A stretch of 64,000 nt of DNA. Source: Selenomonas sp. F0473. Its GTDB lineage: Bacteria > Bacillota > Negativicutes > Selenomonadales > Selenomonadaceae. Within the stretch, counting starts at the first letter, position 1; each line of letters opens with the position of its first letter. The notes beneath the pieces are model-generated. The model was not told the DNA's origin, did no database searches, and saw nothing but the letters and a program-made list of their open reading frames with translations. Both the position numbers and the translations under genes were made by a program. The stretch lies in the NCBI RefSeq assembly GCF_000315545.1, contig NZ_JH992902.1:1322470-1386469 (forward strand), given 5' to 3'. Positions 9,441-18,362 of the stretch are shown piece after piece.

Positions 9441-10571
9441 ATGAACGTGAAACTCGACGCAGCCTCACGCGAGGCGCGCATCCTGCGCACATCCTATATC
9501 GGCATTGCCGCCAACGTCCTCCTCGTCGCCGTTAAAGCCGGCGTCGGCAGCCTCGCCGGGTCCCTCGCGCTGGTCACCGATGCCCTCAACAACCTATCCG
9601 ATGTTATTTCATCCGCGGTCACCATCGCGGGAACAAAAATGGCCGGTAAAATGCCCGACGCGGAGCACCCCTTCGGTCATGGGCGCCTCGAGTACATCGC
9701 CGCCCTGATCATCGGAGCGATCGTCCTTGCCGCCGGTCTCGGCGCTGCCGCAAGGTCTGTGGACGGCATTCTGCATCCCGCGCCGGTCGCGTACTCTGCC
9801 GGCTTTATCGGTATTGTCGTCGTCACGATCATCGCCAAAGTGTCCCTTGCCGATTACACAATCAGGGTGGGGCAGTCGGTTCACTCGGGCGCGCTCAAGG
9901 CCGCCGGTATCGACGCCAAAAGCGATGCCGTCATATCGGCGGTGACGCTCCTGTCCGCGGCGGCCTATTTCCTATGGGACTTGAACATCGACGCCTATGC
10001 GGGCGGCCTGATTTCCCTCGCCGTTATAAAAGCGGGCCTTGATATTCTGAAAGAAACCGGTTCTGCGCTCCTCGGAGAGCGCGTCGACAGCGACCTCACA
10101 AAAGCCATTTACGATAAGGTGCGCTCCTATCCCGATGTTTTAGGCGCCCACGATCTGCGGCTCAACAACTACGGGCCCGATTATTACCTGGGTTCCATCC
10201 ATGTGGAACTTGACGGGAGCCGGTCTTTGAGCGACACGTATCCCGTGCTCTTTCAAATCGAGCGGGAGATCCTAAAAGAATTTAACTGCATCGTTACGGT
10301 CGGCTTCTACGCCGTCGACTTCGCCTCGCCGAACACCAAGAAGGTGCGCGGCATCTTAGCGCGTTACGCCGCCGCGGAAGAAGCCATCGCCGGATTCCAC
10401 GGCATCTGCCTCTACGACGGCCGCAAGGAACTCTTCTTCGACGTTACCTTTCACTTCGGCTATGACTACCGTCCGCTCCTCAAAGCCATCCGCGAGGAGA
10501 TCTCCGCCCTCTTTCCCGACTATACCGTCATTGCGAGACCGGACATCAACTACTCCGACGGGGAGTATTAA
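9441..10571 (+). CDS. Cation diffusion facilitator metal exporter
   Basis: 376 residues. Cation diffusion facilitators exchange Zn, Mn, Fe or Co for protons across the cytoplasmic membrane. The signature is clear: DALNNLSDVISS in helix 2, then HPFGHGRLEYIAAL, a second metal site in helix 5 (AAGIDAKSDAVIS) and a cytoplasmic ferredoxin-like C-terminal domain (HDLRLNNYGPDYYLGSIHVE). The C-terminus carries an extra region of about 90 residues (ending DINYSDGEY) beyond the usual 300. ATG 9441 follows AGGAAGGG and is preferred over the TTG at 9414. The DxxxD-type sites do not fix the metal; Mn or Fe is likely in this MamB/YdfM-like group. Confidence 0.88.
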   Translation: MNVKLDAASREARILRTSYIGIAANVLLVAVKAGVGSLAGSLALVTDALNNLSDVISSAVTIAGTKMAGKMPDAEHPFGHGRLEYIAALIIGAIVLAAGLGAAARSVDGILHPAPVAYSAGFIGIVVVTIIAKVSLADYTIRVGQSVHSGALKAAGIDAKSDAVISAVTLLSAAAYFLWDLNIDAYAGGLISLAVIKAGLDILKETGSALLGERVDSDLTKAIYDKVRSYPDVLGAHDLRLNNYGPDYYLGSIHVELDGSRSLSDTYPVLFQIEREILKEFNCIVTVGFYAVDFASPNTKKVRGILARYAAAEEAIAGFHGICLYDGRKELFFDVTFHFGYDYRPLLKAIREEISALFPDYTVIARPDINYSDGEY

Positions 10572-10659
10572 AAGTTAAACAGTCTCTGCGAAGCTCATTA
10601 GAAGAAAGGGGCGCTAACGAAAAGAAGCGGGATCGGAGAACTCGTTCGGATTCAAATAA

Positions 10660-10682
10660 CGCGGCCGCCGCCGCGCTTTTTT
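10660..10682 (+). terminator. Terminator downstream of the CDF gene
   Basis: CGCGGC and GCCGCG form a stem with a four-base loop, followed by CTTTTTT. Confidence 0.65.
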
Positions 10683-10696
10683 ATTTTCGGCAAATC

Positions 10697-10725
10697 TTGA
10701 CAGATACCGTCGCCGATGATATTCT
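10697..10725 (+). promoter_or_regulatory. Promoter of the TonB receptor gene
   Basis: A perfect TTGACA is spaced 17 bases from TATTCT. It lies about 115 bases before the receptor ATG and just upstream of a palindrome. Confidence 0.55.
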
Positions 10726-10750
10726 AATCCTAATATAAAAATGATATAAA

Positions 10751-10767
10751 AATAAATGATATTTATT
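10751..10767 (+). promoter_or_regulatory. Palindromic operator candidate (Fur-like) in TonB receptor leader
   Basis: AATAAAT-GAT-ATTTATT is a perfect 7-3-7 inverted repeat in an AT-rich stretch, about 25 bases after the -10. Fur-family operators are AT-rich palindromes of this size, and iron control would suit a siderophore receptor. The match to the classical Fur box is only partial, so the regulator is inferred. Confidence 0.45.
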
Positions 10768-10838
10768 GAGCAATGTTTGGCGCCGGCCTTTCTCGGGGAA
10801 TACGCATGTCGTCCGTCGTTTAGAAAGGGGCTTTTGTC

Positions 10839-12995
10839 ATGAGGAAATCTTCGGCCGCGCTCGCAGCGGCGCTTCTTTTGACGCCGCTGTGGGGACAGCG
10901 GCACGCCTGCGCGGAGGATATCCCGGAGTATACGCTCGCGCCCGTCGATGTGCGGGGAGAGAGGGCGCAGGTGCTGCCGGGCGGATTTCAGTCGGACAGC
11001 GGCGCGGTCGGCATGCTTGGCAGGCAGAATGTCATGAAGGAACCGTTCGACCAGACGAACTACACGGAGAAGACGATTACGCGCTTTGCCGACCCGACCA
11101 ACAATTTCGTCAGCATCATGCTGACGAATCCGAGCGTTCGGAACGGGAGCATCGTTACGCACAGCCATTTCTTCGTCCACGGCGTCTATACCCACGGCTC
11201 GTACATCCTCATCAACGGCGTGCCGAACCTGCTGGGGCAGTACTCGACGCCGACGTTCTTCGCCGACCAGATTGAACTGACGACGTCGCCGAATATGGGG
11301 CTCAACGGCAGCCGCGCCTCCTACGCGTCGGGCAACCAAGGGAACGCGTCGCCGGCGACCATCAATTTCCGGACAAAGGCGGCCGGCGCGGTTCCCGTCA
11401 CGCGGTACACGCAGGCCGTTTCCGGACGGGGCGCGCTGACGGAGCAGCTTGACGTCGGGTGGCGCTTCGGCAAGGGCGACGCATGGGGCGCGCGGCTGAA
11501 CATCCTGCGGACGAAGGGCGAGATATCGATTCCGGGCGTGGACAGGGACGAATACGGCTACACGCTCAATCTGGACCGGCGCGGGCGCAGCGGCAGCAGC
11601 AACTTATTCGTCGGCACGTATTATCTGAACCTTGACGGCGGCGGGCGGTGGTTCTCGCTCGGGCCGAACGTCACATCGCTGCCAAAGGTCCCGGATCATT
11701 ACAACAATTACGATTTTGACGGCCAGTACAAATGGGAAAAGATTTATATGGCGGCATTCAACCACGAGCAGAAACTCGGCGGCGCATGGCGCGCATTTTT
11801 GAACGCGGGGTACTCCGACCATCGGTTCCACTGGTCGCTCGGGAGCGGCTATGCCGGATGGACGATTAAGAACGATGCGGGCGATTTTGACACGCGCATC
11901 TACACGGACTATCAGGATTGGAAGACCTACTACGCGCAGCTCGGCCTGCGCGGCGACCTGAAGGCCGGCGCGCTCATCCACCATGTGTCGCTGGCGTTTG
12001 ATAAGAGCTGGTTCGACGCCCGCGGGCCGCAGAGCTCGCTCAGCTTTCCGACCGACCGCGGCGGCGGCAACATCTACGAGCCGTTTGACAGGCGCGTATC
12101 GCACTCCACGGCGCCGCATCCCGCAAAGGTGCAAAAGGAGCGCGAATACATCAGGAGCTATTCGCTGAACGACAACATTGAGATTGGGAAGTTCAACGTT
12201 CTTTTGGGGATTCAGCACCACGACGCCAAGGTGACGGCGGGGGCGGGGCAGCGCATGCTGTCGGATTCCGCCGTTTGCCCGACGGTGGGGTTCAATTACA
12301 CGCCGGCGGAGAACATCGCCGTCTATGCGAGCCACACGGAGGGCTTTACGCGCCCGAGCGTGGTGGGCAACCAGTACGTCAATCGCGGGACGATACTGCC
12401 GGCGACGAAACTCAAGCAGAACGAAATCGGCCTAAAATATAAAACCGAAACGTCGCTCTTTACATTCAGCGCGTTCCGCATCACGCAGGCGCAGAACATC
12501 GCAATCAGCATCGCGCCGGGCCGGGAGCGGTTCATCGGCGACGGGCAGGTGCGCTATATGGGGTTCAGCGCCTCGTATACGGGGCAGATCGGGGAGAAGT
12601 GGAACGCGGTCGGCGGCATTGAGTATGTGAACAGCCACCAGATGAAGACCGACCGCGGCATCTTTGAAGGCGCGTCCGCCTACGGCACGCCGAAGTGGAA
12701 CGGGGTGCTCGCGCTTGAGTACCGGCCCGACAAGCAGTGGTCGATTCTCGGCCGCATGGTGTTCACGGGCAAGGCCAACACGGTCAACACGAACAAGACG
12801 AAGATGTTCGATGTGCCGTCCAATACCGTCTTTGATTTGGGCGTGGGCTATCGGACGCAGTGGAACCGCGTGCCGGTGACGCTCAACCTCATGTGCTACA
12901 ACCTGTTCGACCGGAACTACTGGTACGGGAGCCGCACGGGGCTCATGCTCTCGCAGCCGCGGACCGTAACATTCTCCGCTGCGTTTGATTTGTAA
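10839..12995 (+). CDS. TonB-dependent siderophore/iron receptor
   Basis: 718 residues. A 25-residue signal peptide (basic N-terminus, hydrophobic core, HACA-ED cleavage) is followed by a plug domain (TLAPVDVRGERAQ, then FVHGVYTHGSYILINGVPN) and a long beta-barrel ending in SAAFDL, the terminal aromatic/aliphatic pattern of outer-membrane proteins. The region YNLFDRNYWYG near the end is typical of siderophore receptors. Such receptors take up ferric siderophores, haem or cobalamin using TonB energy. An iron/cobalamin-type binding lipoprotein follows 41 bases downstream. The presence of this gene shows the host has an outer membrane. The start ATG follows GAAAGGGG. Confidence 0.9.
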   Translation: MRKSSAALAAALLLTPLWGQRHACAEDIPEYTLAPVDVRGERAQVLPGGFQSDSGAVGMLGRQNVMKEPFDQTNYTEKTITRFADPTNNFVSIMLTNPSVRNGSIVTHSHFFVHGVYTHGSYILINGVPNLLGQYSTPTFFADQIELTTSPNMGLNGSRASYASGNQGNASPATINFRTKAAGAVPVTRYTQAVSGRGALTEQLDVGWRFGKGDAWGARLNILRTKGEISIPGVDRDEYGYTLNLDRRGRSGSSNLFVGTYYLNLDGGGRWFSLGPNVTSLPKVPDHYNNYDFDGQYKWEKIYMAAFNHEQKLGGAWRAFLNAGYSDHRFHWSLGSGYAGWTIKNDAGDFDTRIYTDYQDWKTYYAQLGLRGDLKAGALIHHVSLAFDKSWFDARGPQSSLSFPTDRGGGNIYEPFDRRVSHSTAPHPAKVQKEREYIRSYSLNDNIEIGKFNVLLGIQHHDAKVTAGAGQRMLSDSAVCPTVGFNYTPAENIAVYASHTEGFTRPSVVGNQYVNRGTILPATKLKQNEIGLKYKTETSLFTFSAFRITQAQNIAISIAPGRERFIGDGQVRYMGFSASYTGQIGEKWNAVGGIEYVNSHQMKTDRGIFEGASAYGTPKWNGVLALEYRPDKQWSILGRMVFTGKANTVNTNKTKMFDVPSNTVFDLGVGYRTQWNRVPVTLNLMCYNLFDRNYWYGSRTGLMLSQPRTVTFSAAFDL

Positions 12996-13036
12996 GGCGG
13001 CGCCTTTGCGCGTCTTCTATATAAGGAGAGAGCACG

Positions 13037-14116
13037 ATGAGAAAAAGATATACGGCGCCGCGGCATTTCGCATATCTGCTGTGCATCGCCCTTGTCCTTC
13101 TCCTCTGCGGCGGCTGCCGGCAGCAGGAGGCGCCGCCGGCCGAGGCGCCTGCCGCACAGACCGTTACGGTCGCAGATTCTGCCGGACGCCGGGTGGAGAT
13201 TCCCTATCCCGTCACGCGCGCGGCCGTCTCCAACAACTATACGATGGAGATGATCGGAACGCTCGGCGCATGGGATGCCGTATGCGCCGTCGATTTCGAC
13301 ATGTATAACAACAACGCGGCATGGACGCATCCGTACACGATGGAGCAGGTTTTTGCCAACAACCAGCGCAACGTCAATTTTGAAAAGACCATCGAGCTGT
13401 CCCCGCAGGTCGTCATTCTGCCGGACAACGGCGTGTGGCGCGAGGCGGAGGAAAAACTCGCGCCGTTCGGCATCAAGGTGCTCGTCGTCAATCCGTATTA
13501 TGCGGACGAGTTCGCGGACAGCATGACCCTGCTTGGACAGGTCTTCGGCAAAGAGGAGCGGGCGCGGCAGGTGGCGGACTACTTCACGGAGCGGATGCGG
13601 TACATTGAGACGCAGCTGGAGGGAAAGCCGCGCAAAACGGTCTACGTCGAGTACAACCCGACCGAGGAGACGACGATTCCCGGCGATTTCTTCTACGGCA
13701 TCGCAAAGTATTCGGGCGGGAAGAACATCTTTGACGACGCGAAGGCCATTCGCATCGATTTGGAGGAAGTCACGCGGCGCAACCCCGACTACATGGTCAT
13801 CATCTCCGATAAACAGGCGCCGCGCAATATCATCCCGCCCACGGAGGAGCAGTACCGGGACCTCCTGCAGCGCATCGCCGCGCGGCCGGGATGGGACGAA
13901 ATCAGCGCCGTAAAAAACGGACGCGTCCTGCTCGTCTCAATGACCGGACACGAGGGCGCGGGCAAACTCGTGGGCGCCTTCTACGCGGCGAAGTTCCTCT
14001 ACCCGGAGGAGCTGCCCGACCTGCATCCGGAGGCCGTCTTCAAGCAGTGGGTAGACTGGCAGGGCTCTCCGTACCGCCCGGGGCATACCTATCCCGCGTT
14101 CTCCCTGGACGATTGA
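13037..14116 (+). CDS. ABC transporter substrate-binding lipoprotein (iron-siderophore/cobalamin type)
   Basis: 359 residues. A lipoprotein signal with lipobox LCGGC places the mature protein on the periplasmic face of the inner membrane. The fold is that of the FepB/BtuF class (peripla_BP_2): VTVADSAGRRVEIPYPVTRAA opens the first lobe and NGRVLLVS lies in the second. It would capture the ligand released by the preceding TonB receptor. No permease or ATPase gene follows; a terminator comes next, so it must use transport components encoded elsewhere. The start ATG is preceded by AAGGAGAG. Confidence 0.88.
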   Translation: MRKRYTAPRHFAYLLCIALVLLLCGGCRQQEAPPAEAPAAQTVTVADSAGRRVEIPYPVTRAAVSNNYTMEMIGTLGAWDAVCAVDFDMYNNNAAWTHPYTMEQVFANNQRNVNFEKTIELSPQVVILPDNGVWREAEEKLAPFGIKVLVVNPYYADEFADSMTLLGQVFGKEERARQVADYFTERMRYIETQLEGKPRKTVYVEYNPTEETTIPGDFFYGIAKYSGGKNIFDDAKAIRIDLEEVTRRNPDYMVIISDKQAPRNIIPPTEEQYRDLLQRIAARPGWDEISAVKNGRVLLVSMTGHEGAGKLVGAFYAAKFLYPEELPDLHPEAVFKQWVDWQGSPYRPGHTYPAFSLDD

Positions 14117-14156
14117 CCGCACCCCCTTCGGCGCGGCCGCAATGAAAATAAAACGG

Positions 14157-14194
14157 AACACAGTCTCGGCACGGCGGCGGGGCTGTGTTTTTTT
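14157..14194 (+). terminator. Terminator after the iron uptake pair
   Basis: AACACAG pairs with CTGTGTT, followed by TTTTT. Confidence 0.7.
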
Positions 14195-14324
14195 GAACAG
14201 GAAAACAGATGGGACGCATTTCATCGTTATAGAAAATACCTTCGAAGGGGCCCTCTATGGTATTTTGATTACGTATACGCTATAATAATAATAGGATTTA
14301 ATCTGCTTTTTGAGGGAGGTTCCC

Positions 14325-15371
14325 ATGTCAGATATCATCACCGTCGCCCCGGGCGATACGGCGGCGACCGGCGCCGTGCGAGCCCTCTTAGAGCGTGAGG
14401 GGCTGCGCCTCGACGCGCATGTGGACTATACCTGCGCCATCCCCGATGAGAGCGGCGCCTTCATCGCGACGGGGAGCTGCGCGGGGAATACGCTGCGCTG
14501 TTTTGCCGTCGACGGTGCGCATCGCGGCGAGGGGATGCTGCACCGCCTGCTCGACCATCTCATGGCGGTGCAGCGAGCACGCGGCAACGAGAATGTCTTC
14601 CTCTATACGAAATGTCAGACCGCGCCCTATTTCGAGAGCCTCGGGTTCCATGAGGTCGCGCGCGTGCCGGAGCGCGTCGTCTTCATGGAGAACCGCCCCG
14701 ACGGTTTTTCGGGGGCGCTTGCCCGCTGGAAGGCGGAAACGCCGGCGGGGGATTACAAAAATGTCGGCGCCGTCGTGCTGAACGCGAACCCCTTCACCCT
14801 CGGGCACCAATATCTCGTGGAGTATGCCGCCGCGCGGAGCGGTCTCCTGCACGTCTTCATCGTGAGCGAAGACGCGAGCTTTTTCCCCGCCGATGTGCGC
14901 GAGCGGCTCGTGCGCGCGGGCACGGCGCATTTGCCGAACGTCGTTTGCCACGCGAGCGGGCCGTACATCGTCAGTCAGGCGACGTTCCCGAGTTATTTTC
15001 AAAAGGATGAGGACGAGGCCATCCGCGGCCATGCGGCGCTCGACCTCGTCGTCTTTACGAAGATTGCCGCGGCGCTCGGCATTACGCGGCGGTTCGTCGG
15101 CGCGGAGAAGGCGAGCCACGTTACGAGCCTCTACAACGACAGCATGCACCGGCTGCTCCCGCAGGCGGGCATCACCTGCGAGATCATCCCGCGCAAGGAA
15201 TACGCGGGCGCGCCTATCAGCGCCTCGAGCGTCCGCACCTGCATCCGGGAGGGGCGCATGGACGACCTCGCCGCGCTCGTCCCCGCGCCGACGCTCGCCT
15301 ATCTGACATCCAAGGAGAGCGCCCCCGTGCGCGCCGCCATCCGGCGCGCGGAGAACGTCGTGCATTACTGA
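14325..15371 (+). CDS. citC: [Citrate (pro-3S)-lyase] ligase
   Basis: CitC activates citrate lyase by acetylating the prosthetic group of its acyl carrier subunit with acetate and ATP. The 348-residue protein has the family's two parts: an N-terminal GNAT-like domain (DGAHRGEGMLHRLLDHL) and a C-terminal nucleotidyltransferase domain with the HxGH-type motif in NPFTLGHQYLV and a late ISASSVR motif. ATG 14325 follows GGGAGG and is preferred over TTG 14310. citD, citE, citF, citG and citX are absent nearby, so the target lyase lies elsewhere or this copy is orphaned. A TATAAT sits at 14281-14286 without a convincing -35. Confidence 0.88.
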   Translation: MSDIITVAPGDTAATGAVRALLEREGLRLDAHVDYTCAIPDESGAFIATGSCAGNTLRCFAVDGAHRGEGMLHRLLDHLMAVQRARGNENVFLYTKCQTAPYFESLGFHEVARVPERVVFMENRPDGFSGALARWKAETPAGDYKNVGAVVLNANPFTLGHQYLVEYAAARSGLLHVFIVSEDASFFPADVRERLVRAGTAHLPNVVCHASGPYIVSQATFPSYFQKDEDEAIRGHAALDLVVFTKIAAALGITRRFVGAEKASHVTSLYNDSMHRLLPQAGITCEIIPRKEYAGAPISASSVRTCIREGRMDDLAALVPAPTLAYLTSKESAPVRAAIRRAENVVHY

Positions 15372-15420
15372 GCCGGTATGGGATCGCCTGCGCGTTAACG
15401 GGGGCCTATCAAACAATCTA

Positions 15421-15463
15421 AATAGGACGACTGCACGGCAAACGAAGTGCAGTCGTCCTATTA
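15421..15463. terminator. Bidirectional terminator, citC/methyltransferase
   Basis: A perfect 16-bp inverted repeat (AATAGGACGACTGCAC and its complement) with a 10-base loop lies between two convergent genes. The arm ends give T-containing tails on both strands. Confidence 0.75.
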
Positions 15464-15476
15464 TCGTATATACGAT

Positions 15477-16043
15477 TTATCTACGGTACCGATAGACGAG
15501 AGCGGGCGGGAAATTCCGCAGCTCGTAGTCCGCATCGACGCGGGCAAAGTGCCGCCGGAACGCGAAGTACATCTGCGGCGTGTACTGGAACGCGATGAAA
15601 CTGCCGCCTTCATGCAGCGCCGCGCGGACCGCCGCAAGGATACGGACGCGCAGCTGCCGTTTGATCACGGCAAAGGGCAGACCGGAGACGATGCAGTCCA
15701 CCTTTCCGATGCCGTACTTTTTCAAAATAAAGGGCAGGTTCTCCGCCCGGCCGCCGAACGACATCTCCGGGAAGCGCTCCGTGAGCGCCGCGCGCATCAC
15801 GGGGTCCTGCTCGACGATGACGGCCTTGCAGTCCGCGCGTTTATGCCGCGCGATATATGCGGTAAAGACGCCCGTCCCCGCGCCGAGTTCGACGATGCTG
15901 CCCGTATGCGCCCAATCGACGGTTTGGAATATCTTCCGCGCGAGATACGCAGAACTCGGCGTGAGACTCCCGACCTTTGCCGGCGCGGACAGGAACTCCC
16001 TCAGAAAAAGGCTGCGGTCCGCGGCGATGCGCAATGCTTCCAT
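15477..16043 (-). CDS. Class I SAM-dependent methyltransferase (PmtA/KsgA-like)
   Basis: 188 residues from ATG 16043, chosen for AGGAGG 7 bases upstream; longer frames run into the preceding gene. Motif I VELGAGTGVFTAYIA binds S-adenosylmethionine, and VDCIVSGLPFAVI corresponds to motif IV of the phospholipid N-methyltransferase/rRNA dimethylase group. N-terminal FLREFLSAPAKVGSLTPSS is characteristic of bacterial phospholipid N-methyltransferase-like proteins. Linkage to a PAP2-type lipid phosphatase 22 bases upstream suggests a lipid role. The methyl acceptor is not known. Confidence 0.75.
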   Translation of the reverse strand: MEALRIAADRSLFLREFLSAPAKVGSLTPSSAYLARKIFQTVDWAHTGSIVELGAGTGVFTAYIARHKRADCKAVIVEQDPVMRAALTERFPEMSFGGRAENLPFILKKYGIGKVDCIVSGLPFAVIKRQLRVRILAAVRAALHEGGSFIAFQYTPQMYFAFRRHFARVDADYELRNFPPALVYRYRR

Positions 16044-16065
16044 GATTTTCCTCCTGCGTTTTTTT

Positions 16066-16644
16066 CTATCGTTCATGATGAAACGGCGCGCGGCATACAA
16101 TTTTCGGCACAAGAGCCCCCGCAAGATACCACGAGAGATATCCGAAAAATATCCCGAGCGCGGCGCCCGCGATCACGTCGGTCGGATAGTGGACGAAAAG
16201 GTAAATCCGGGAGAACCCGATGACCGCGGCCACGGAAAGCAGCGCCGCGCCGACGGGGCGCCGCACCCCGCGGGCAAGCGCCGCCGCCATCGCAAACGCG
16301 CCGAAGGTATGCCCCGACGGGAAGGAATAGTTCGTCGGTCCGCCGTTCGCCAGCACGGAGACGAGCGGATACGTAACGCAGGGGCGCTCCCGCATAAAAA
16401 TATTTTTCATCGCGAGATCGCCGACAATGAGGCAAAAGAGAAGCGCGAGAATGGCTGCAATCCCCGCGCGGCGATACCGCCGCGTATAGATCAACGCGAC
16501 GGCGAGCACGCCCCAAATGACGCCGACGCTATGGAGATCGCCGAGGGACGCCGCGCCGATCATCCACGGCGTCAGCCATGACCGTACGATGTGTTCCTGC
16601 ACCCAAAAAATCGCGGCCGTATCCCAGCCAAGTACCATATCCAT
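16066..16644 (-). CDS. PAP2-family membrane phosphatase
   Basis: 192 residues, six predicted membrane helices. The phosphatidic acid phosphatase type 2 motifs are present: KNIFMRERP (KxxxxxxRP), SFPSGH (PSGH) and SRIYLFVHYPTDVIAG (SRxxxxxHxxxD). Such enzymes dephosphorylate undecaprenyl pyrophosphate or lipid phosphates on the outer face of the membrane. ATG 16644 follows AGAAGGA at 8 bases; an in-frame ATG eight codons earlier lacks a site. It probably forms an operon with the methyltransferase. Confidence 0.85.
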   Translation of the reverse strand: MDMVLGWDTAAIFWVQEHIVRSWLTPWMIGAASLGDLHSVGVIWGVLAVALIYTRRYRRAGIAAILALLFCLIVGDLAMKNIFMRERPCVTYPLVSVLANGGPTNYSFPSGHTFGAFAMAAALARGVRRPVGAALLSVAAVIGFSRIYLFVHYPTDVIAGAALGIFFGYLSWYLAGALVPKIVCRAPFHHER

Positions 16645-16704
16645 ACGTTCATTCCTTCTATTTGACATGACGCTGCCGCCCGCATAGGAGCGTCGGATAA
16701 AACG

Positions 16705-16740
16705 ATACCCGCAGAGCGCCTGACGGTCGCCTGCGGGATC
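16705..16740 (-). terminator. Hairpin downstream of the PepSY gene
   Basis: GATCCCGCAG pairs with CTGCGGGTATC (one bulge), followed on the minus strand by a weak TTTTA. Confidence 0.5.
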
Positions 16741-16776
16741 GCGGTGTTGATTTTTCGATTTTCTATTATGCGGGAG

Positions 16777-17427
16777 TCAGTCGTCGATGCGGCTCGAGAG
16801 CACGGTGCCGGTCGAAGCGTCGATGCGGACTTTGTACTTCACGTTGTCCGCCGTGCAGGCGACGTTGTAGACGGGCAGGAAGGCGCGTGCCGCGCCGTTG
16901 TCTCCCGGCATCGGAGCGCCGTTCGCTGCGGGCATGCCGGCGGGAGGCTGCGCAGCTGCGGCGGGCGGCGCGGCCCCTTCCATCCGTTTGGATTCGACGA
17001 GACGGAAGTAATCCTCGGTCGTCACTTCGCCGGGATCTTTATGCCGGTCGTGCCTGCCTTCTTTCCGACGGTCGTCTTTCTTCCTGCGGTCATCCTTTTT
17101 CTCATGCCCGTCTCCGCGCTCGGCGGCATTGAAGAGCTCCACGCGGCGGAATGTCAGCGCGCTCTCATCCTTTCCGACTGCCTCGGCGGCAATCGATCGG
17201 GCTTGATCCTCGGAGATGAGGCTGACATTCTCGCGCTCCGCCTGCGCCGCGATCATCGTCGTCCTTGCCGCTGCGGCGGCGGTGCGCTGCGCGATCTTCT
17301 GCTCGTGCCGGTAGTACGAAGCGCCGCCTGCAACGACTGCCGCGAGGACAAGGAGCGCGCCCAGTTTTTTCATACGCGACTTGGTGACGATGCCGGAGAC
17401 TGCGTTTTTGATATTTTCTTTTTCCAT
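16777..17427 (-). CDS. PepSY-domain membrane-anchored protein
   Basis: 216 residues with one N-terminal membrane helix (KLGALLVLAAVVAGGA) and a long periplasmic part. Two regions resemble PepSY units: ISEDQARSIAAEAVGKDESA and, at the C-terminus, YNVACTADNVKYKVRIDASTGTVLSS. They are interrupted by a highly charged insert with the duplicated unit KKDDRR and a Pro/Ala-rich linker. PepSY domains commonly inhibit proteases or act in envelope sensing. GGAGGAA precedes the ATG. Partner unknown. Confidence 0.75.
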   Translation of the reverse strand: MEKENIKNAVSGIVTKSRMKKLGALLVLAAVVAGGASYYRHEQKIAQRTAAAAARTTMIAAQAERENVSLISEDQARSIAAEAVGKDESALTFRRVELFNAAERGDGHEKKDDRRKKDDRRKEGRHDRHKDPGEVTTEDYFRLVESKRMEGAAPPAAAAQPPAGMPAANGAPMPGDNGAARAFLPVYNVACTADNVKYKVRIDASTGTVLSSRIDD

Positions 17428-17577
17428 GACGTATTCCTCCTATGATATATGCCTACATTTTTTTGCGTGCGGTCATGCCGCCCCTTCGATATGCATAGTA
17501 TAGGGGAAAGGTATAAACAATTCGTAAACAAAAGGAAAAGAATGTCTAAATTATTCGCTGCCGCCTGTTTTCGGGCA

Positions 17578-17600
17578 TAAAAAAAGCGCCTACACGGCGC
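17578..17600 (-). terminator. Terminator of the EamA gene
   Basis: On the minus strand GCGCC-GTGTA-GGCGC is followed by TTTTTTT. Confidence 0.8.
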
Positions 17601-17636
17601 GGTACGGCAGCTCTTGATATCTATAACGAATACGGT

Positions 17637-18068
17637 TCACGGAAAAATCGCGAGCATCAGCCCCCCCGCGGCGATCATGGCGATGGCGATCCCGTGCATG
17701 AAACTGACGCGTTCGCCGAAGATGACGAGGGCGAGCACGACGGCAAATACGACGCTGAGCTTGTCGATCGGCGCGACCTGCGTCACGCTGCCGTCCTTGA
17801 GCGCCATGAAGTAAAAGAGCCACGAGAGCGCGCCCGCGATACCGCTGAGCGCGACGAAGAGGAGCGCCTTCCTGTCCGCGAGCACGCTCGGCAGATCCGC
17901 CGCGTGCCCCTCGGCGAGGACGACGCCCGCGAGGAAGACGGACATGATGACGGAACGCACGGCCGTCGCCGCGCTCGTATCAAGGCCGGCGACGCCGACC
18001 TTGCCGAAGATGGAGACGAACGCCGCGCACAGCGCCGACAGCAGCGCGTAGAAAAGCCACGAACTCAT
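17637..18068 (-). CDS. Small EamA/DMT-family transporter
   Basis: 143 residues, about five hydrophobic helices forming one EamA repeat. Canonical DMT carriers have two repeats (about 300 residues), so this is the half-size form that works as a dimer. Typical sequence is SGIAGALSWLFYFMALKDGSVTQVAPIDKLSVVF; the helix after it ends at FGER. ATG 18068 is chosen for AAAGGAG 8 bases upstream. Substrate unknown. Confidence 0.8.
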   Translation of the reverse strand: MSSWLFYALLSALCAAFVSIFGKVGVAGLDTSAATAVRSVIMSVFLAGVVLAEGHAADLPSVLADRKALLFVALSGIAGALSWLFYFMALKDGSVTQVAPIDKLSVVFAVVLALVIFGERVSFMHGIAIAMIAAGGLMLAIFP

Positions 18069-18362
18069 AGCCGCTCTCCTTTTGCCGGAATGAAACCCGC
18101 GGGATTGTTCTTTTGCGGTCGCATACGGCGGGCTGCGATGCGTATAAAAGATCGGAATCACAGCCCTTATCCTGCCGTTATGATAGCATAGGACGCGTCA
18201 AAAGACAAGCCGCTCGACCCCCGCGCCCGCTTGGATCATCAACAGGAAGACCGCATTCGCCTGCATAGAAAAGAAACCGCCCAACGAATCTTCTTCGCTG
18301 AGCGGCTCCGGCTGCCCGCCGTTCGAGACGCCGCGCAGGCGGCATTGTCTGCGGCGGACGCC

